A stretch of 23,984 bases of DNA, taken from the NCBI GenBank assembly GCA_945870475.1, contig CAMBSR010000010.1, positions 1-23,984 on the forward strand, written 5' to 3'. Of the stretch, positions 13,608-21,283 are shown one piece after another. How positions within the stretch are numbered: position 1 is the stretch's first letter; every line of letters begins with the position of its first letter. The notes beneath the pieces are model-generated. The model had not been told where the DNA came from. It saw nothing but the letters and a program-made list of their open reading frames with translations, and searched no databases. The translations under genes were made by a program, and so were the position numbers. The stretch comes from Phycisphaera mikurensis NBRC 102666. Its GTDB lineage: Bacteria > Planctomycetota > Phycisphaerae > Phycisphaerales > SM1A02.

Positions 13608-15184
13608 GCGAGGCCCGGATGAACGGCGAGCCCGGTCCGGTGCATGCGCCTGCGCGCGGGCGCGTGGGTGCTCCCGTGCTGTGGTGCATCGTGGTCGCGC
13701 TCGCCTGCTTCGTGGTTGCCTGGCCTGCGCTGCAGGGCCTGACCGCCACGAACGACGACATCAAGTTCCTGCGCACCACCGACCGCGGGCTCTCCGCGTG
13801 GGGTGCGATCGCCCATGCATGGAAGACCTCCCCGGCATTCCGCCCGGTGGAGATCCTGGTGGCTGCCGGCGGCGACGACGTGACGCTCGAGTGCCCGTGG
13901 GTCATCCCGGTGCATGCGGCGGGCCTGGTCGTGCTGGCGGTGGCGGTCATCGGCCTCGTGCGCCGTGCGATTCCCGGCAGCGCCGCGGCCGCACCGCTTG
14001 CGCTGGTCTGGATCCTCCTCTCGCCCGCCACCACGGTGTCCGCGTGGCAGATGGATTGCGGCTCGCAGACCTGGTCGGCGGCGCTCGGCGCGTGGGCGAT
14101 GCTGCTGGCGTGGCGTGCCTTCGATGCCGCGCGCGGCGGGCGCGTGGCGTGGTCGACGCTCGGCTGGCTGGCGCTGGTCTTCCTGCTCGGCGTCAACGTG
14201 AAGGAGACGTTCTACGGCTGGAGCGCCGCCGTCGGCACGGCCACCATCGTGGCAACCGCGCTGCTCGTCCGGCGTGACCGCGCGGCTGCGCTCCGCGCCG
14301 CGTGGATCCTGCTGCCGGTGGTGGCACTGCCCGCGGCGCACCTGGCGGCGCGCGCCCTGACGGGTTCGATCTTCGCGGTGGCGGCCGACGGTCCGGGCTC
14401 CCGCTACCAGGCGGAGTTCGGGCTGAACATCGTCGTGAACGTCGCCATGATGGTGGCGGGCTGCGTCGGCACCGGGCCGTTCCACGTGGTGATGGACGAC
14501 GGTGCATCGCCGCTCCTGCGCGTGCTGCCGGTGCTGGCGCTCCTTCTCCTGGGCGGCATGATCATCGCCGCCGTCGGGCTGGCGTGGCTCCATCGCAAGA
14601 CCGCGGGCTGGCGTGCGATCGGCGTGCCGGTGGCGGTGGCGGCGGTTGCCTTCGCGAGCACCGCGGCCACGATCCCGATGGGGAACGCGTCCGAGCTCTA
14701 CTGCTTCGGCGCGAACGTGGGCGTGGCCGTCCTCTTCGCCGCCGTGGCGATGCGCCTGTGGGATCCGGTGGCCGCCGACGAACGCCTGATCGGGCGCGGC
14801 GTGGTGGCGATCGCCGGCGGCCTGGTGCTGGCCATCGGCGTCTTCGGCCTGGCGGGCCGGGCGCACCACTTCCGCGTGACGTGGGAGGTTTCGCGGATCG
14901 TCAACCGGAAGGTGCTGGAATTCCAGACCACGCTTGCCTCGCGCGGCACCGTGAAGGCTTCGGGCGTCGTCTACTTCCCCTCAAGCTGCATCCTGCAGCG
15001 GACCTACGGGCAGTACGTCTCGCCGCCCGCACAGCTGCTCGACGTGGACGACACGGAGCCATGGCTCAATCGCCGGGACCCGACGCGGAAGATCGTGTTC
15101 GCGCTTGACGCGCCGCCCGGAGTGCCCAGCGCATCGGACCTGGTGCTCGATTGCGAGTTGATGCCCAAGCACGGGCACTGGTGA
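13604..15184 (+). CDS. Polytopic membrane protein, GT-C glycosyltransferase-like
   Basis: 526 residues starting at the ATG that overlaps the serC stop. About eleven hydrophobic helices lie between residues 25 and 425, followed by a soluble C-terminal domain of about 100 residues. The first periplasmic loop contains TNDDIKFL, which resembles the acidic metal-binding motif of GT-C enzymes (ArnT/PMT-like), then FRPVEIL, a pattern frequent in membrane GT-C relatives. This suggests transfer of a sugar from a lipid carrier, but no specific family is recognised and a transport role is possible. Coupling to serC is probably positional only. An 18-bp tandem repeat covers the last codons and stop, so the C-terminus (PKHGHW) may have been altered by repeat expansion. 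Confidence 0.7.
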   Translation: MSEARMNGEPGPVHAPARGRVGAPVLWCIVVALACFVVAWPALQGLTATNDDIKFLRTTDRGLSAWGAIAHAWKTSPAFRPVEILVAAGGDDVTLECPWVIPVHAAGLVVLAVAVIGLVRRAIPGSAAAAPLALVWILLSPATTVSAWQMDCGSQTWSAALGAWAMLLAWRAFDAARGGRVAWSTLGWLALVFLLGVNVKETFYGWSAAVGTATIVATALLVRRDRAAALRAAWILLPVVALPAAHLAARALTGSIFAVAADGPGSRYQAEFGLNIVVNVAMMVAGCVGTGPFHVVMDDGASPLLRVLPVLALLLLGGMIIAAVGLAWLHRKTAGWRAIGVPVAVAAVAFASTAATIPMGNASELYCFGANVGVAVLFAAVAMRLWDPVAADERLIGRGVVAIAGGLVLAIGVFGLAGRAHHFRVTWEVSRIVNRKVLEFQTTLASRGTVKASGVVYFPSSCILQRTYGQYVSPPAQLLDVDDTEPWLNRRDPTRKIVFALDAPPGVPSASDLVLDCELMPKHGHW

Positions 15185-15222
15185 TGGCACGGGCACTGGT
15201 GATGGCACGGGCACTGTTGATC
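15169..15222. repeat. Three 18-bp tandem repeats across a stop codon
   Basis: The unit GCACGGGCACTGGTGATG occurs at 15169-15186, 15187-15204 and, with one or a few mismatches at its end, at 15205-15222. The first copy encodes the last residues and the stop of the membrane protein; the others fill the short gap to the convergent ubiX stop. It looks like a variable-number repeat. Confidence 0.85.
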
Positions 15223-15226
15223 GGCG

Positions 15227-15802
15227 TCAGTCTTCGTCGTTGCCGCCGCCGTCCCAGCGGTGGACCACCTTGGCATCGATCCCGAAGAGATCGAGTGCGC
15301 GGCCCACGGTCTGCGTGACGATGTCGTCGATCGACTTCGGGCGGTGGTAGAAGGCGGGCACCGGGGGCATGATCACGGCACCGTTCATCGTGGCGCGTTC
15401 CATGAGGGCGATGTGGCCGGCGTGGAGCGGGGTCTCGCGGAAGAGGAGCACCACGCGGCGGCGCTCCTTGAGCTGGACATCCGCGGCGCGGGCGATCAGT
15501 TCGTCGGTGGCGCAGTGCGCGATGGCCGAGAGCGTCTTGACGGAGCAGGGGGCCACCAGCATGCCGTCCACCTTGAACGAGCCGCTGGCGATGGTGGCGC
15601 CGATGTCCTTGAATCCGTGCACCACCGAGGCGAGCGACCGCACCTGCTCGAGCGAGAGGTCGGTCTCCTCGGTGATGGTGCGCCCGGCCGAGGGCGACAG
15701 CACCAGGTGCGTCTCGACGCCGAGCGTGCGCAGGATCTCCAGCGCGCGGATGCCGTAGATGGCGCCCGAGGCGCCCGAGATGCCGACGATGATTCGCTGC
15801 AT
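15227..15802 (-). CDS. ubiX: Flavin prenyltransferase (UbiX/Pad1 family)
   Basis: 191 residues. UbiX attaches a dimethylallyl group to FMN and makes the prenylated flavin cofactor of UbiD-type decarboxylases. Family motifs are clear: VGISGASGAIYG at the N-terminus (FMN loop), LSPSAGRT, VAPCSVKTLSAIA, LLFRETPLHAGHIALMERATMNGAVIMPPVPAFYHRP and the C-terminal VGRALDLFGID. The length is normal. A possible Shine-Dalgarno AAGG lies about 6 nt before the ATG. The upstream gene ends 9 bp away, so the two are likely cotranscribed. No ubiD is in view; the cofactor may serve quinone or aromatic-acid metabolism elsewhere. Confidence 0.94.
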   Translation of the reverse strand: MQRIIVGISGASGAIYGIRALEILRTLGVETHLVLSPSAGRTITEETDLSLEQVRSLASVVHGFKDIGATIASGSFKVDGMLVAPCSVKTLSAIAHCATDELIARAADVQLKERRRVVLLFRETPLHAGHIALMERATMNGAVIMPPVPAFYHRPKSIDDIVTQTVGRALDLFGIDAKVVHRWDGGGNDED

Positions 15803-15811
15803 GCGTTGCCT

Positions 15812-16270
15812 TCAGGTGAGCCGGCGGAGTGCGTCGAGCTGCGCTTCCCAGCGCGCCAGCACCTCGTCGGGGGAATGCAGACGATAGGACACGCCTGCGG
15901 TCACCTCGGCGTACTTCGCACGATGTTCCTGCGCCGATTCCACCGTGGCCCGGAAATACGCCAATTCCGGCGCCCCGGCCGGCGGCGTTGCAGCGGCAAC
16001 GTGGAGGCGAATTTCCCACAGCGCGCCGTCGAGGGCCATGGAAAGCGTGGCGCGGCCGTCCCGGCGCAAGTTCGCGGTGGAGCCGGAGCCGGGCCAGAGG
16101 CAGAGGTGGAGCGTGTGCGGATCAGCAGCCAGCACCTCGCCCACGGAGACCTGCGCGCCATGCGGCCAGCCCTCGGCATCCACGGTGGAAAGCCGGAACG
16201 CCTGGCCTGCGCGGGTGCGCAGGTCGGTGCCGTCGAGGAAGCCGGCGATGATGGACGGGAGCGTTGCCAT
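15812..16270 (-). CDS. Pyridoxamine 5'-phosphate oxidase-like FMN-binding protein
   Basis: 152 residues with the split-barrel flavin-binding pattern: FRLSTVDAEGWPHGAQVSVGEVL (first strands), LHLCLWPGSGSTANLRRDGRATLSMAL (the phosphate-binding 'T--NL---GRA' turn) and a helical C-terminus with EVLARWEAQLDALRRL. The family includes flavin reductases, heme-handling proteins and general stress proteins, so the substrate cannot be assigned. It is followed after 9 bp by ubiX, another FMN-binding protein, which hints at a shared flavin context. The lipoprotein gene lies 52 bp upstream. Function beyond FMN binding is unknown. Confidence 0.72.
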   Translation of the reverse strand: MATLPSIIAGFLDGTDLRTRAGQAFRLSTVDAEGWPHGAQVSVGEVLAADPHTLHLCLWPGSGSTANLRRDGRATLSMALDGALWEIRLHVAAATPPAGAPELAYFRATVESAQEHRAKYAEVTAGVSYRLHSPDEVLARWEAQLDALRRLT

Positions 16271-16322
16271 TGCCGGGTGCTCGCGTGCTGCGCGCGGCGG
16301 GACATCGTTCCCGTCGGGACGC

Positions 16323-16913
16323 TTACTTGGTCGGGAACAGTTCGCGGAACTCGGCGCCCCACTCGTTGCAGGCGCGTTCGGCCGTGCCGAGCGCGTCGAG
16401 CTTCTCGGTGCTGAAGCGCTCGGTGTCCGTGGTCTGCATGAACGCCGCGACCACCGGCCCGGTGTCGCCGTCGGTCGCGTAGATCTCGCAGGCGGCGTAG
16501 CCGTAGCCGCGCTTCATGATCTGGCTCTGCGGCGCCACGTTGAGGAGCGGCTTGTTGGGCTTCACCGCGGTGAGCGCCGAGCGGATCACCAGCGTGCGGT
16601 CGCCGTTGCCGAGGCTCTCGCCGAACGCCTCCTTGATGCTCTTCTCGAGCAGGCCGCGCAGCGTTGCCAGCTTCTCCGGATCCAGATCACCGTAGGCGTT
16701 GCCTGCCGGCGTCTCGGTCGGCCACACCACCACCTTGCCGAAAGCCGCCAGCTTCTTGGTGTCCGCAGCCCACTTGTGCGACTGGTTCTCGCCCGACTTC
16801 ATGGTGACGCTCTTCGGGATGAACCCGGTGCGCTTCACCTCGGTGGAGCAGCCGGCGAAGAGCGATGCGACGAGGGCGATGGCGATGGACGTGCGTGCGG
16901 CGTGGTTGGTCAT
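16323..16913 (-). CDS. DUF3313-like lipoprotein
   Basis: 196 residues from the ATG at 16913, preceded by GGAG at 7-8 nt. A longer frame starting at 16979 lacks a site and would bury the signal peptide. The N-terminus is a lipoprotein signal with lipobox LFAGC (Cys22). After it, KRTGFIPKSVTMKSG, then VVVWPTET, GDRTLVIRSALTAVKPNKPLLNVAP and YAACEIYATDGDTGPVVAAFMQT match the layout of DUF3313 envelope lipoproteins. No enzyme motif is visible. The molecular role of this family is not known to me. It may be cotranscribed with the two flavin-related genes downstream. Confidence 0.75.
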   Translation of the reverse strand: MTNHAARTSIAIALVASLFAGCSTEVKRTGFIPKSVTMKSGENQSHKWAADTKKLAAFGKVVVWPTETPAGNAYGDLDPEKLATLRGLLEKSIKEAFGESLGNGDRTLVIRSALTAVKPNKPLLNVAPQSQIMKRGYGYAACEIYATDGDTGPVVAAFMQTTDTERFSTEKLDALGTAERACNEWGAEFRELFPTK

Positions 16914-16977
16914 GGATGACTCCGAGAGGGGGAGATGTGTTCCCCGGGAAGGAGCACAGCTTAGGCGTTGGAAGCAC

Positions 16978-17010
16978 AACGCCGCTGCCCCTGGGCGGGA
17001 CGGCGGCGTT
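16978..17010 (-). terminator. Hairpin after the EF-hand gene, possible terminator
   Basis: AACGCCGC (16978-16985) pairs perfectly with GCGGCGTT (17003-17010) around a 17-nt loop, 26 nt past the stop of the minus-strand EF-hand gene. Only a weak T-tract (GTGCTTCC) follows. Confidence 0.4.
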
Positions 17011-17036
17011 GGATGTGGGTGAATTGTGAGAGCCGT

Positions 17037-17591
17037 TCAGGCCTGCGGCGGGGCCGGGGGAGCCGGGGGGGCCGGAGGGGCGGGCGGAGCCGGCGGCGCG
17101 CCGTTGCCCTTGCCGCCGTCCTTGCCGCCGTCCTTGCCGCCGTCCTTGCCGCCGGGGCCACCCGGACCACCCGGACCACCGGGGCCCTTGCCGCGACCGC
17201 GCTGCTCGGCCATGCCCTTGGTCATCTCGTCGGCGCTGATCTTGCCGTCGCCGTCGGTGTCGAACTTCTTCATGCGCTCCCACGCCTGGGCCGGCGCCTC
17301 GTCCTCGGTGATGAAGCCGTCGCCGTTCTTGTCGAGGGTCTTGAAATCGGGGCGCTTGCGCTCGCCGCCCTTGCCGCCGTCCTTGCCGCCGCCCTTCGCG
17401 CCGTCCCTGCCGCCTTCCTTGCCGCCTTCCTTGCCGCCTTCCTTGCCGCCCGGGCCCTGAGGAGGACTCTGAGGCGGATTCTGCGCGGGATCCTGGCCGC
17501 CGTTGGCCGGCGGCTCGATGGCGAGCGCGGCGCTGGCGAAGGTGCAGGCGAGGAACGCCGGTGCGATGAATGCGAACTTCTTGCTGAGCAT
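17037..17591 (-). CDS. Secreted EF-hand protein with Gly-Lys-Asp/Glu and Pro-Ala repeats
   Basis: 184 residues from the ATG at 17591, preceded by AAGGA. The frame is open upstream to 17801, but the signal peptide (about 1-24, ending SAALA) fixes this start. Two canonical EF-hand loops lie at 87-98 (DKNGDGFITEDE) and 111-122 (DTDGDGKISADE), both with intact Ca2+ ligands. They are flanked by low-complexity arms: repeats of GGKE then GGKD (about 48-77), GGP and GGKD (about 137-161), and a PPA tail (166-184). The product should be an exported calcium-binding protein with flexible, charged and Pro-rich linkers. Similar EF-hand proteins are frequent in planctomycetes; their function is mostly unknown. 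The repeats are encoded by 12-bp DNA tandem units. Confidence 0.82.
   Translation of the reverse strand: MLSKKFAFIAPAFLACTFASAALAIEPPANGGQDPAQNPPQSPPQGPGGKEGGKEGGKEGGRDGAKGGGKDGGKGGERKRPDFKTLDKNGDGFITEDEAPAQAWERMKKFDTDGDGKISADEMTKGMAEQRGRGKGPGGPGGPGGPGGKDGGKDGGKDGGKGNGAPPAPPAPPAPPAPPAPPQA
17109..17144. repeat. 12-bp tandem repeat encoding GGKD units
   Basis: Three identical units CTTGCCGCCGTC, with a further partial copy. Each encodes Asp-Gly-Gly-Lys on the minus strand. Confidence 0.85.
17411..17446. repeat. 12-bp tandem repeat encoding GGKE units
   Basis: Three identical units CGCCTTCCTTGC on the plus strand, encoding the Gly-Gly-Lys-Glu repeat of the EF-hand protein. It differs from the 17109 repeat mainly by a G to T change that turns Asp into Glu. 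Confidence 0.85.
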
Positions 17592-17796
17592 GTGAATCAG
17601 TTCCTTTCTGTGGACTGTTGTTGCCGCGCACGCGGCGCAGGGGACGGTGTGGATCGAGATTTTCGCGGCGGAATCGATCGCGGCGACGCAGGCAGAACGG
17701 GCCACTCCGCCGCCGATTTCGGAAGACCTTCGGAATTCGCGACGGTGGCGCGCTTCGCGGCAGCCGACGGCGCCGGCCGGCACCGTTCGCTGAAAC

Positions 17797-17828
17797 GGCA
17801 CGGCCCAGGCGGGTGCCCGGGCCGTGCC
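17797..17828 (-). terminator. Terminator-like hairpin after the outer-membrane protein gene
   Basis: A perfect 10-bp stem (GGCACGGCCC / GGGCCGTGCC) with a 12-nt loop, 46 nt past the stop of the minus-strand beta-barrel gene, followed on that strand by GTTTCAGC. A second small stem (CCTGCG/CGCAGG) lies between it and the stop. It separates the oxidase/barrel operon from the EF-hand gene. Confidence 0.55.
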
Positions 17829-17874
17829 GAAGTTGCGTGTTGAACCTGCGTGCTCCGCAGGCTTGCGCGCTGGG

Positions 17875-19074
17875 TCAGTTCCAGAGCGGGAAGTACTCGA
17901 GCGCCACGATCGGGAAGTTGACCTGCAGGCCGACCTGCTGGTTCTCCTTGCCGTCGGTGACCTGGTAGCCGTAACCCATCTGGATCAACGACTGCGGGCC
18001 GAAGAAGTTGTAGCCTAGGTTCGCCGAGATGAGGTAGTTGTCCTGGTCCGACTGCCCGGGCTGCGACAGGTTCTGCTGCGTGAAGACCACGTCGGTCTGC
18101 CAGTTGCCGTAGTTGGAGATCAGGCCGACCGTGTAGTAGTCGCTGGAAGCGCCGTCGATGCCGTCGTTGTTCCAGAAGTGGACGTACTCGAACAACGGCC
18201 CGATGGACCAGTACTGCGCATCGAGGGTCTGGTTTCCGTTGCCGTTCACGACCCACTGCCAGTAGCCGCCGGCATTGAAGCCCTTCTGGTTCGCCGGGGC
18301 GCCGTCACCGTCGCCGAACTGGATGTAGGCCACGTTGACCTGGAGCGTCGGGAACAGCACCGGGATGTTGGCGCCGCTATAGCCGATCATCCAGCTGTCG
18401 GCGCCGCCCCCGGTGCCGGGACCCGAGGGGGCCGCCGGCTGGGCGAAGATGCCGCGCGACATGAAGGTGGTGTCGACGCCGAAGACGGCGGCGTTGAGGG
18501 CATGGATACCGTAGCCCTCGTCGCCCGTGGACAGGGTGGCGAGGCCACCGAGCAGGCCGCCGAAGTTGTAGCTGTTGACCAGGTTCGTGTCGAAGATGCC
18601 GGGCAGGATGAGCGGCGCGATGCCGAACGGCGCCGTGAAGCGGCCGGCGATGATGCCGGTTCGCTGGTCGCTCCACTCGATCCAGATGTCGCCGGCGGTG
18701 ATGCCCTCGCCGTACATGAGCCACTCGTCGTTGTCCTTGGGGGTGCCGACCTGACCGAGCTGCATGTTGACGTTGACGGTGATCTCGGGCGTGATCCAGA
18801 TGTACGAACCCCAGGAGACCTGGGAGTTCAGGTTGTTCATCGGCTTGCCTTCGCTCTGGTAGACCCAGTTGAACTGCGGCTGGTAGGCCATGTTCACCCA
18901 GGGTCCGTGCCACTCGCCGGCGGTGTCGAACATGTCGCGGAACAGCGCGAAGGGGCGCGGGTCCGGCGTGTTGCCGCCGCCCTGCGCGAACGCGGCGTGC
19001 GGCGCGCACCAGGCGGCGAGCGCGACGATGGCGATGAGGACGCGACGGATCGAGGCGTTCAGGGTGCGGTTCAC
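17875..19074 (-). CDS. Outer-membrane beta-barrel protein (porin-like)
   Basis: 399 residues. A GTG start overlaps the upstream stop by 4 nt (GTGA) and has GGAGG 6 nt before it. The signal peptide ends AAFA (about residue 30). The rest alternates short aromatic-rich strands and turns (VNMAYQPQFNWVYQ, VSWGSYIWITPEITVNVNMQ, DIWIEWSDQRTGIIAGRFTAPFG, LISANLGYNFFGPQSLIQMGYGYQV) and ends in YFPLWN, as expected for an outer-membrane barrel. The family was not recognised; the AGRFTAPFG strand resembles phosphate- or carbohydrate-selective porins. Overlap with the multicopper oxidase-SCO gene indicates joint expression, so a role in metal or substrate passage for that enzyme is possible, but this is inference. 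Confidence 0.8.
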   Translation of the reverse strand: MNRTLNASIRRVLIAIVALAAWCAPHAAFAQGGGNTPDPRPFALFRDMFDTAGEWHGPWVNMAYQPQFNWVYQSEGKPMNNLNSQVSWGSYIWITPEITVNVNMQLGQVGTPKDNDEWLMYGEGITAGDIWIEWSDQRTGIIAGRFTAPFGIAPLILPGIFDTNLVNSYNFGGLLGGLATLSTGDEGYGIHALNAAVFGVDTTFMSRGIFAQPAAPSGPGTGGGADSWMIGYSGANIPVLFPTLQVNVAYIQFGDGDGAPANQKGFNAGGYWQWVVNGNGNQTLDAQYWSIGPLFEYVHFWNNDGIDGASSDYYTVGLISNYGNWQTDVVFTQQNLSQPGQSDQDNYLISANLGYNFFGPQSLIQMGYGYQVTDGKENQQVGLQVNFPIVALEYFPLWN

Positions 19075-21173
19075 TTGGCACCTCCTTCCGTGACGGCGGC
19101 GGTCTTCGTGGGAACGCGCGGCGCGAACTCCTGCACGGCGGCGGCGATCACCTTCGGATCGGTGTTGAGGGCGAAGCGCTTGAAGATGCGCCCGCCCGGG
19201 CCCACCAGGTAGATGTCCGTGGAGTGGCGGACGGTGTACGAACCGTCGTCCTTCTTGGGCTGCGGCTTGTATGCCGCGCCGAAGGTGGCGGCCACGGCCT
19301 GCACCTCCTCGGGGCTGCCGGTCAGCGCGACCAGCGGCAACGGCGCGTTCTGCGCGTAGTCCAGGAGCGGCTGCCCCTGGTCGCGCGCGGTATCGACGCT
19401 CACGAAGACGTAGCGCAGGGTGGGGCGCGTCTTCTCCTGGTTCAGGATGTCGTCCACCTCGGTGAAGGTGGCCAGCGTCCGCGGGCAGGCGCCCGTGCAG
19501 CGGGTGTAGCCGAAGGTCATCAGCGACAGGCCGTCGCCGAGCTGCGCCTGGGTGAACGGCTTGCCGTCGCCGAGCTTGAGCGCGAAGGGGCCGCCGATGG
19601 CGTTCGGGTTGGCGGCCTCCACGGTCTGGTGGTTGGTGTCCTCCGGCGCGCCGTAGCCGTCGCCCGCGCGGACCGGGGGCATCGGCTTCGTCGGGTCATA
19701 GCAGCGCACCTTCTGCATCATGCCGCCGTCCTCGTGGCAGAGGATGTGGCAGTGGAAGACGAAGTCGCCGATCTGGCACGGGAGGTCGAAGGGGATGATC
19801 ACCTCGATCTCGCCGCGGACCGGGATGTTGACGTTGTCGCGGTGGCTGTTGAAGGGCACCGGCACACCGTTGATCTTGGTGACCTGAAAGTCGGTCTGGT
19901 GGAAGTGGAAGACGTGGAGCTCGTCGGTCGAGTTGCGGACAATCCACTTCTCCACGGTGCCGTACTTGATCAGCTGGTCGATGCGGGTGCCGTCGAAGTA
20001 GCGGTTGTCGATGCGGAAGTCGTTGTCGGTCTCGCTGAAGACGATGGTGCGGGTGTTGTCCACCTGCACCTGGCGCAGGTCGCGCAGGGGATCGGGACCC
20101 TCGGCGGCGATCGGCAGCGCGATGGGCTTGGCCACCGGCTCGCCTTCGCAGGCCATGGTAAGGAGGTTCTCCGCGCTGTAGCCGTCGCCGGCGGGACCGG
20201 TACGGATCTCGGAGGTGTGCAGCTTGTAGCGGCCGGGCTTGCTGAACTGGACCAGGACGTCGACGCGCGAGCCCGGGGGCAGCGGGTAGCGGGTGACCTC
20301 CACCATCTTGTTGACCGGGTTTCCGTCGGTGTTCACCACCCAGAACTTCTCGCCGCCGAAATCCAGGTAGTAGTAGATGTTCGGGCCCTGCGCGGAGAAG
20401 CGCAGGAGCTTCGTCTCGCCCGGGCGGATGGCGATGTCGGGGAACTTCTGGTCGTTCACCAGGCGGTAGGTCGGCCACGAGACCTGGATGCCTTGGACCA
20501 CCTCGCCGGTGAGGCCCTTCTGGTAGTCGTGGAGCACGCAGTTGTGCTCGGTGATGCCCTTCAGCGCAGGCCAGCGGTCCAGCTCGCCCTCGATGATGAT
20601 GGTGCCCGCGATGCCCTGCATCACCTGGCGCTGGGTGGTGGTGTGGCTGTGGACGTGGTACCAGTAGGTGCCCGGGTGGTGGTACTCGGGGATGCGGAAG
20701 CGGTACGTGTACTGGTGGCCGATCGGGATGATCGTGAACACGCTGTCGCCGTAGTCGGCGGAGGCCACCTGCATGCCGTGGAAGTGGATGTTGGTGTTCA
20801 TCTCGCCGTCGTTGATGACGGTGAGCTCGAGCAGGTCGCCGGGGCTCATGCGCAGGATCGGCCCGGTGTACTTGCCGTCGAAGCAGGAGGTGGTCAGGTC
20901 CTGCTCGCCGGCCCGGATCTTCTGCTTGGTGATGTGGACGGTGGCCTTGCAGACGCCGTCGACGCTGCGGACCGTCTTCGATTCCTCGAAGGCCGGGCGC
21001 GGCAGCGGCTCGTCGCCGCCGAACCAGGAGAGGCCGTACATGGACGGCTTGTCGCCGAGGCCCATCTCCTTGGTGTACGGAGCGTTCTCGGGGCCGGGGG
21101 TCTGGCCGGAGGTCTGGGCGGGGGTCTGGGCGGCGGTCGCGAGCGCGAGCGCGATGATGGCTGCGGTGAGCAT
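19071..21173 (-). CDS. Multicopper oxidase fused to a C-terminal SCO1/SenC copper-chaperone domain
   Basis: 700 residues from the ATG at 21173 (GAGAG upstream; the signal-like MLTAAIIALALATAAQ follows at once). The oxidase part (about 70-495) has all four copper motifs: HFHG (His130, His132), WYHVHSH (His173, His175), HVFHFHQ (His420, His423, His425) and HCHILCHEDGGM with Cys475, His476, His480 and Met485 as type-1 site. After a linker, residues 525-685 form a thioredoxin-like SCO domain: FGYTRCTGACP with the CxxxC pair Cys559/Cys563 and the metal-binding His650 in VRHSTDIYLV. The protein should act in the periplasm, oxidising a metal or phenolic substrate, with the SCO part delivering copper or acting as a thiol reductase. 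Such a fusion is unusual. It is cotranscribed with the beta-barrel gene. Confidence 0.93.
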   Translation of the reverse strand: MLTAAIIALALATAAQTPAQTSGQTPGPENAPYTKEMGLGDKPSMYGLSWFGGDEPLPRPAFEESKTVRSVDGVCKATVHITKQKIRAGEQDLTTSCFDGKYTGPILRMSPGDLLELTVINDGEMNTNIHFHGMQVASADYGDSVFTIIPIGHQYTYRFRIPEYHHPGTYWYHVHSHTTTQRQVMQGIAGTIIIEGELDRWPALKGITEHNCVLHDYQKGLTGEVVQGIQVSWPTYRLVNDQKFPDIAIRPGETKLLRFSAQGPNIYYYLDFGGEKFWVVNTDGNPVNKMVEVTRYPLPPGSRVDVLVQFSKPGRYKLHTSEIRTGPAGDGYSAENLLTMACEGEPVAKPIALPIAAEGPDPLRDLRQVQVDNTRTIVFSETDNDFRIDNRYFDGTRIDQLIKYGTVEKWIVRNSTDELHVFHFHQTDFQVTKINGVPVPFNSHRDNVNIPVRGEIEVIIPFDLPCQIGDFVFHCHILCHEDGGMMQKVRCYDPTKPMPPVRAGDGYGAPEDTNHQTVEAANPNAIGGPFALKLGDGKPFTQAQLGDGLSLMTFGYTRCTGACPRTLATFTEVDDILNQEKTRPTLRYVFVSVDTARDQGQPLLDYAQNAPLPLVALTGSPEEVQAVAATFGAAYKPQPKKDDGSYTVRHSTDIYLVGPGGRIFKRFALNTDPKVIAAAVQEFAPRVPTKTAAVTEGGAK

Positions 21174-21283
21174 GGTGGTTCTCTCTGGGCCGTGTTCGGC
21201 ACGGGAAACGTGTGTTCCCCCTGTGGGGGCGGGATGGTACCCCCTCCGGGGGGGCAGCGGACGCGTCCATACACTTGACGGCC
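21174..21283. promoter_or_regulatory. Divergent control region between the oxidase-SCO operon and the MFS gene
   Basis: 110 bp. It contains three small inverted repeats: CCGTG-n5-CACGG (21190-21204), CCCCC-TGT-GGGGG (21217-21229) and CCCCC-TCC-GGGGG (21240-21252). A possible -10 TACACT for the MFS gene lies at 21270-21275, 8 nt before its ATG. No clear -35 in either direction and no recognisable copper-regulator site. Confidence 0.4.

Noticed and set aside
17109..17446. Short regular repeats that might suggest a CRISPR array
   Set aside because: The 12-bp units are contiguous without spacers and encode in-frame GGKD/GGKE repeats.
17592..17801. N-terminal extension of the EF-hand protein
   Set aside because: It would place a signal peptide 70 residues inside the protein; the ATG at 17591 directly precedes the signal.
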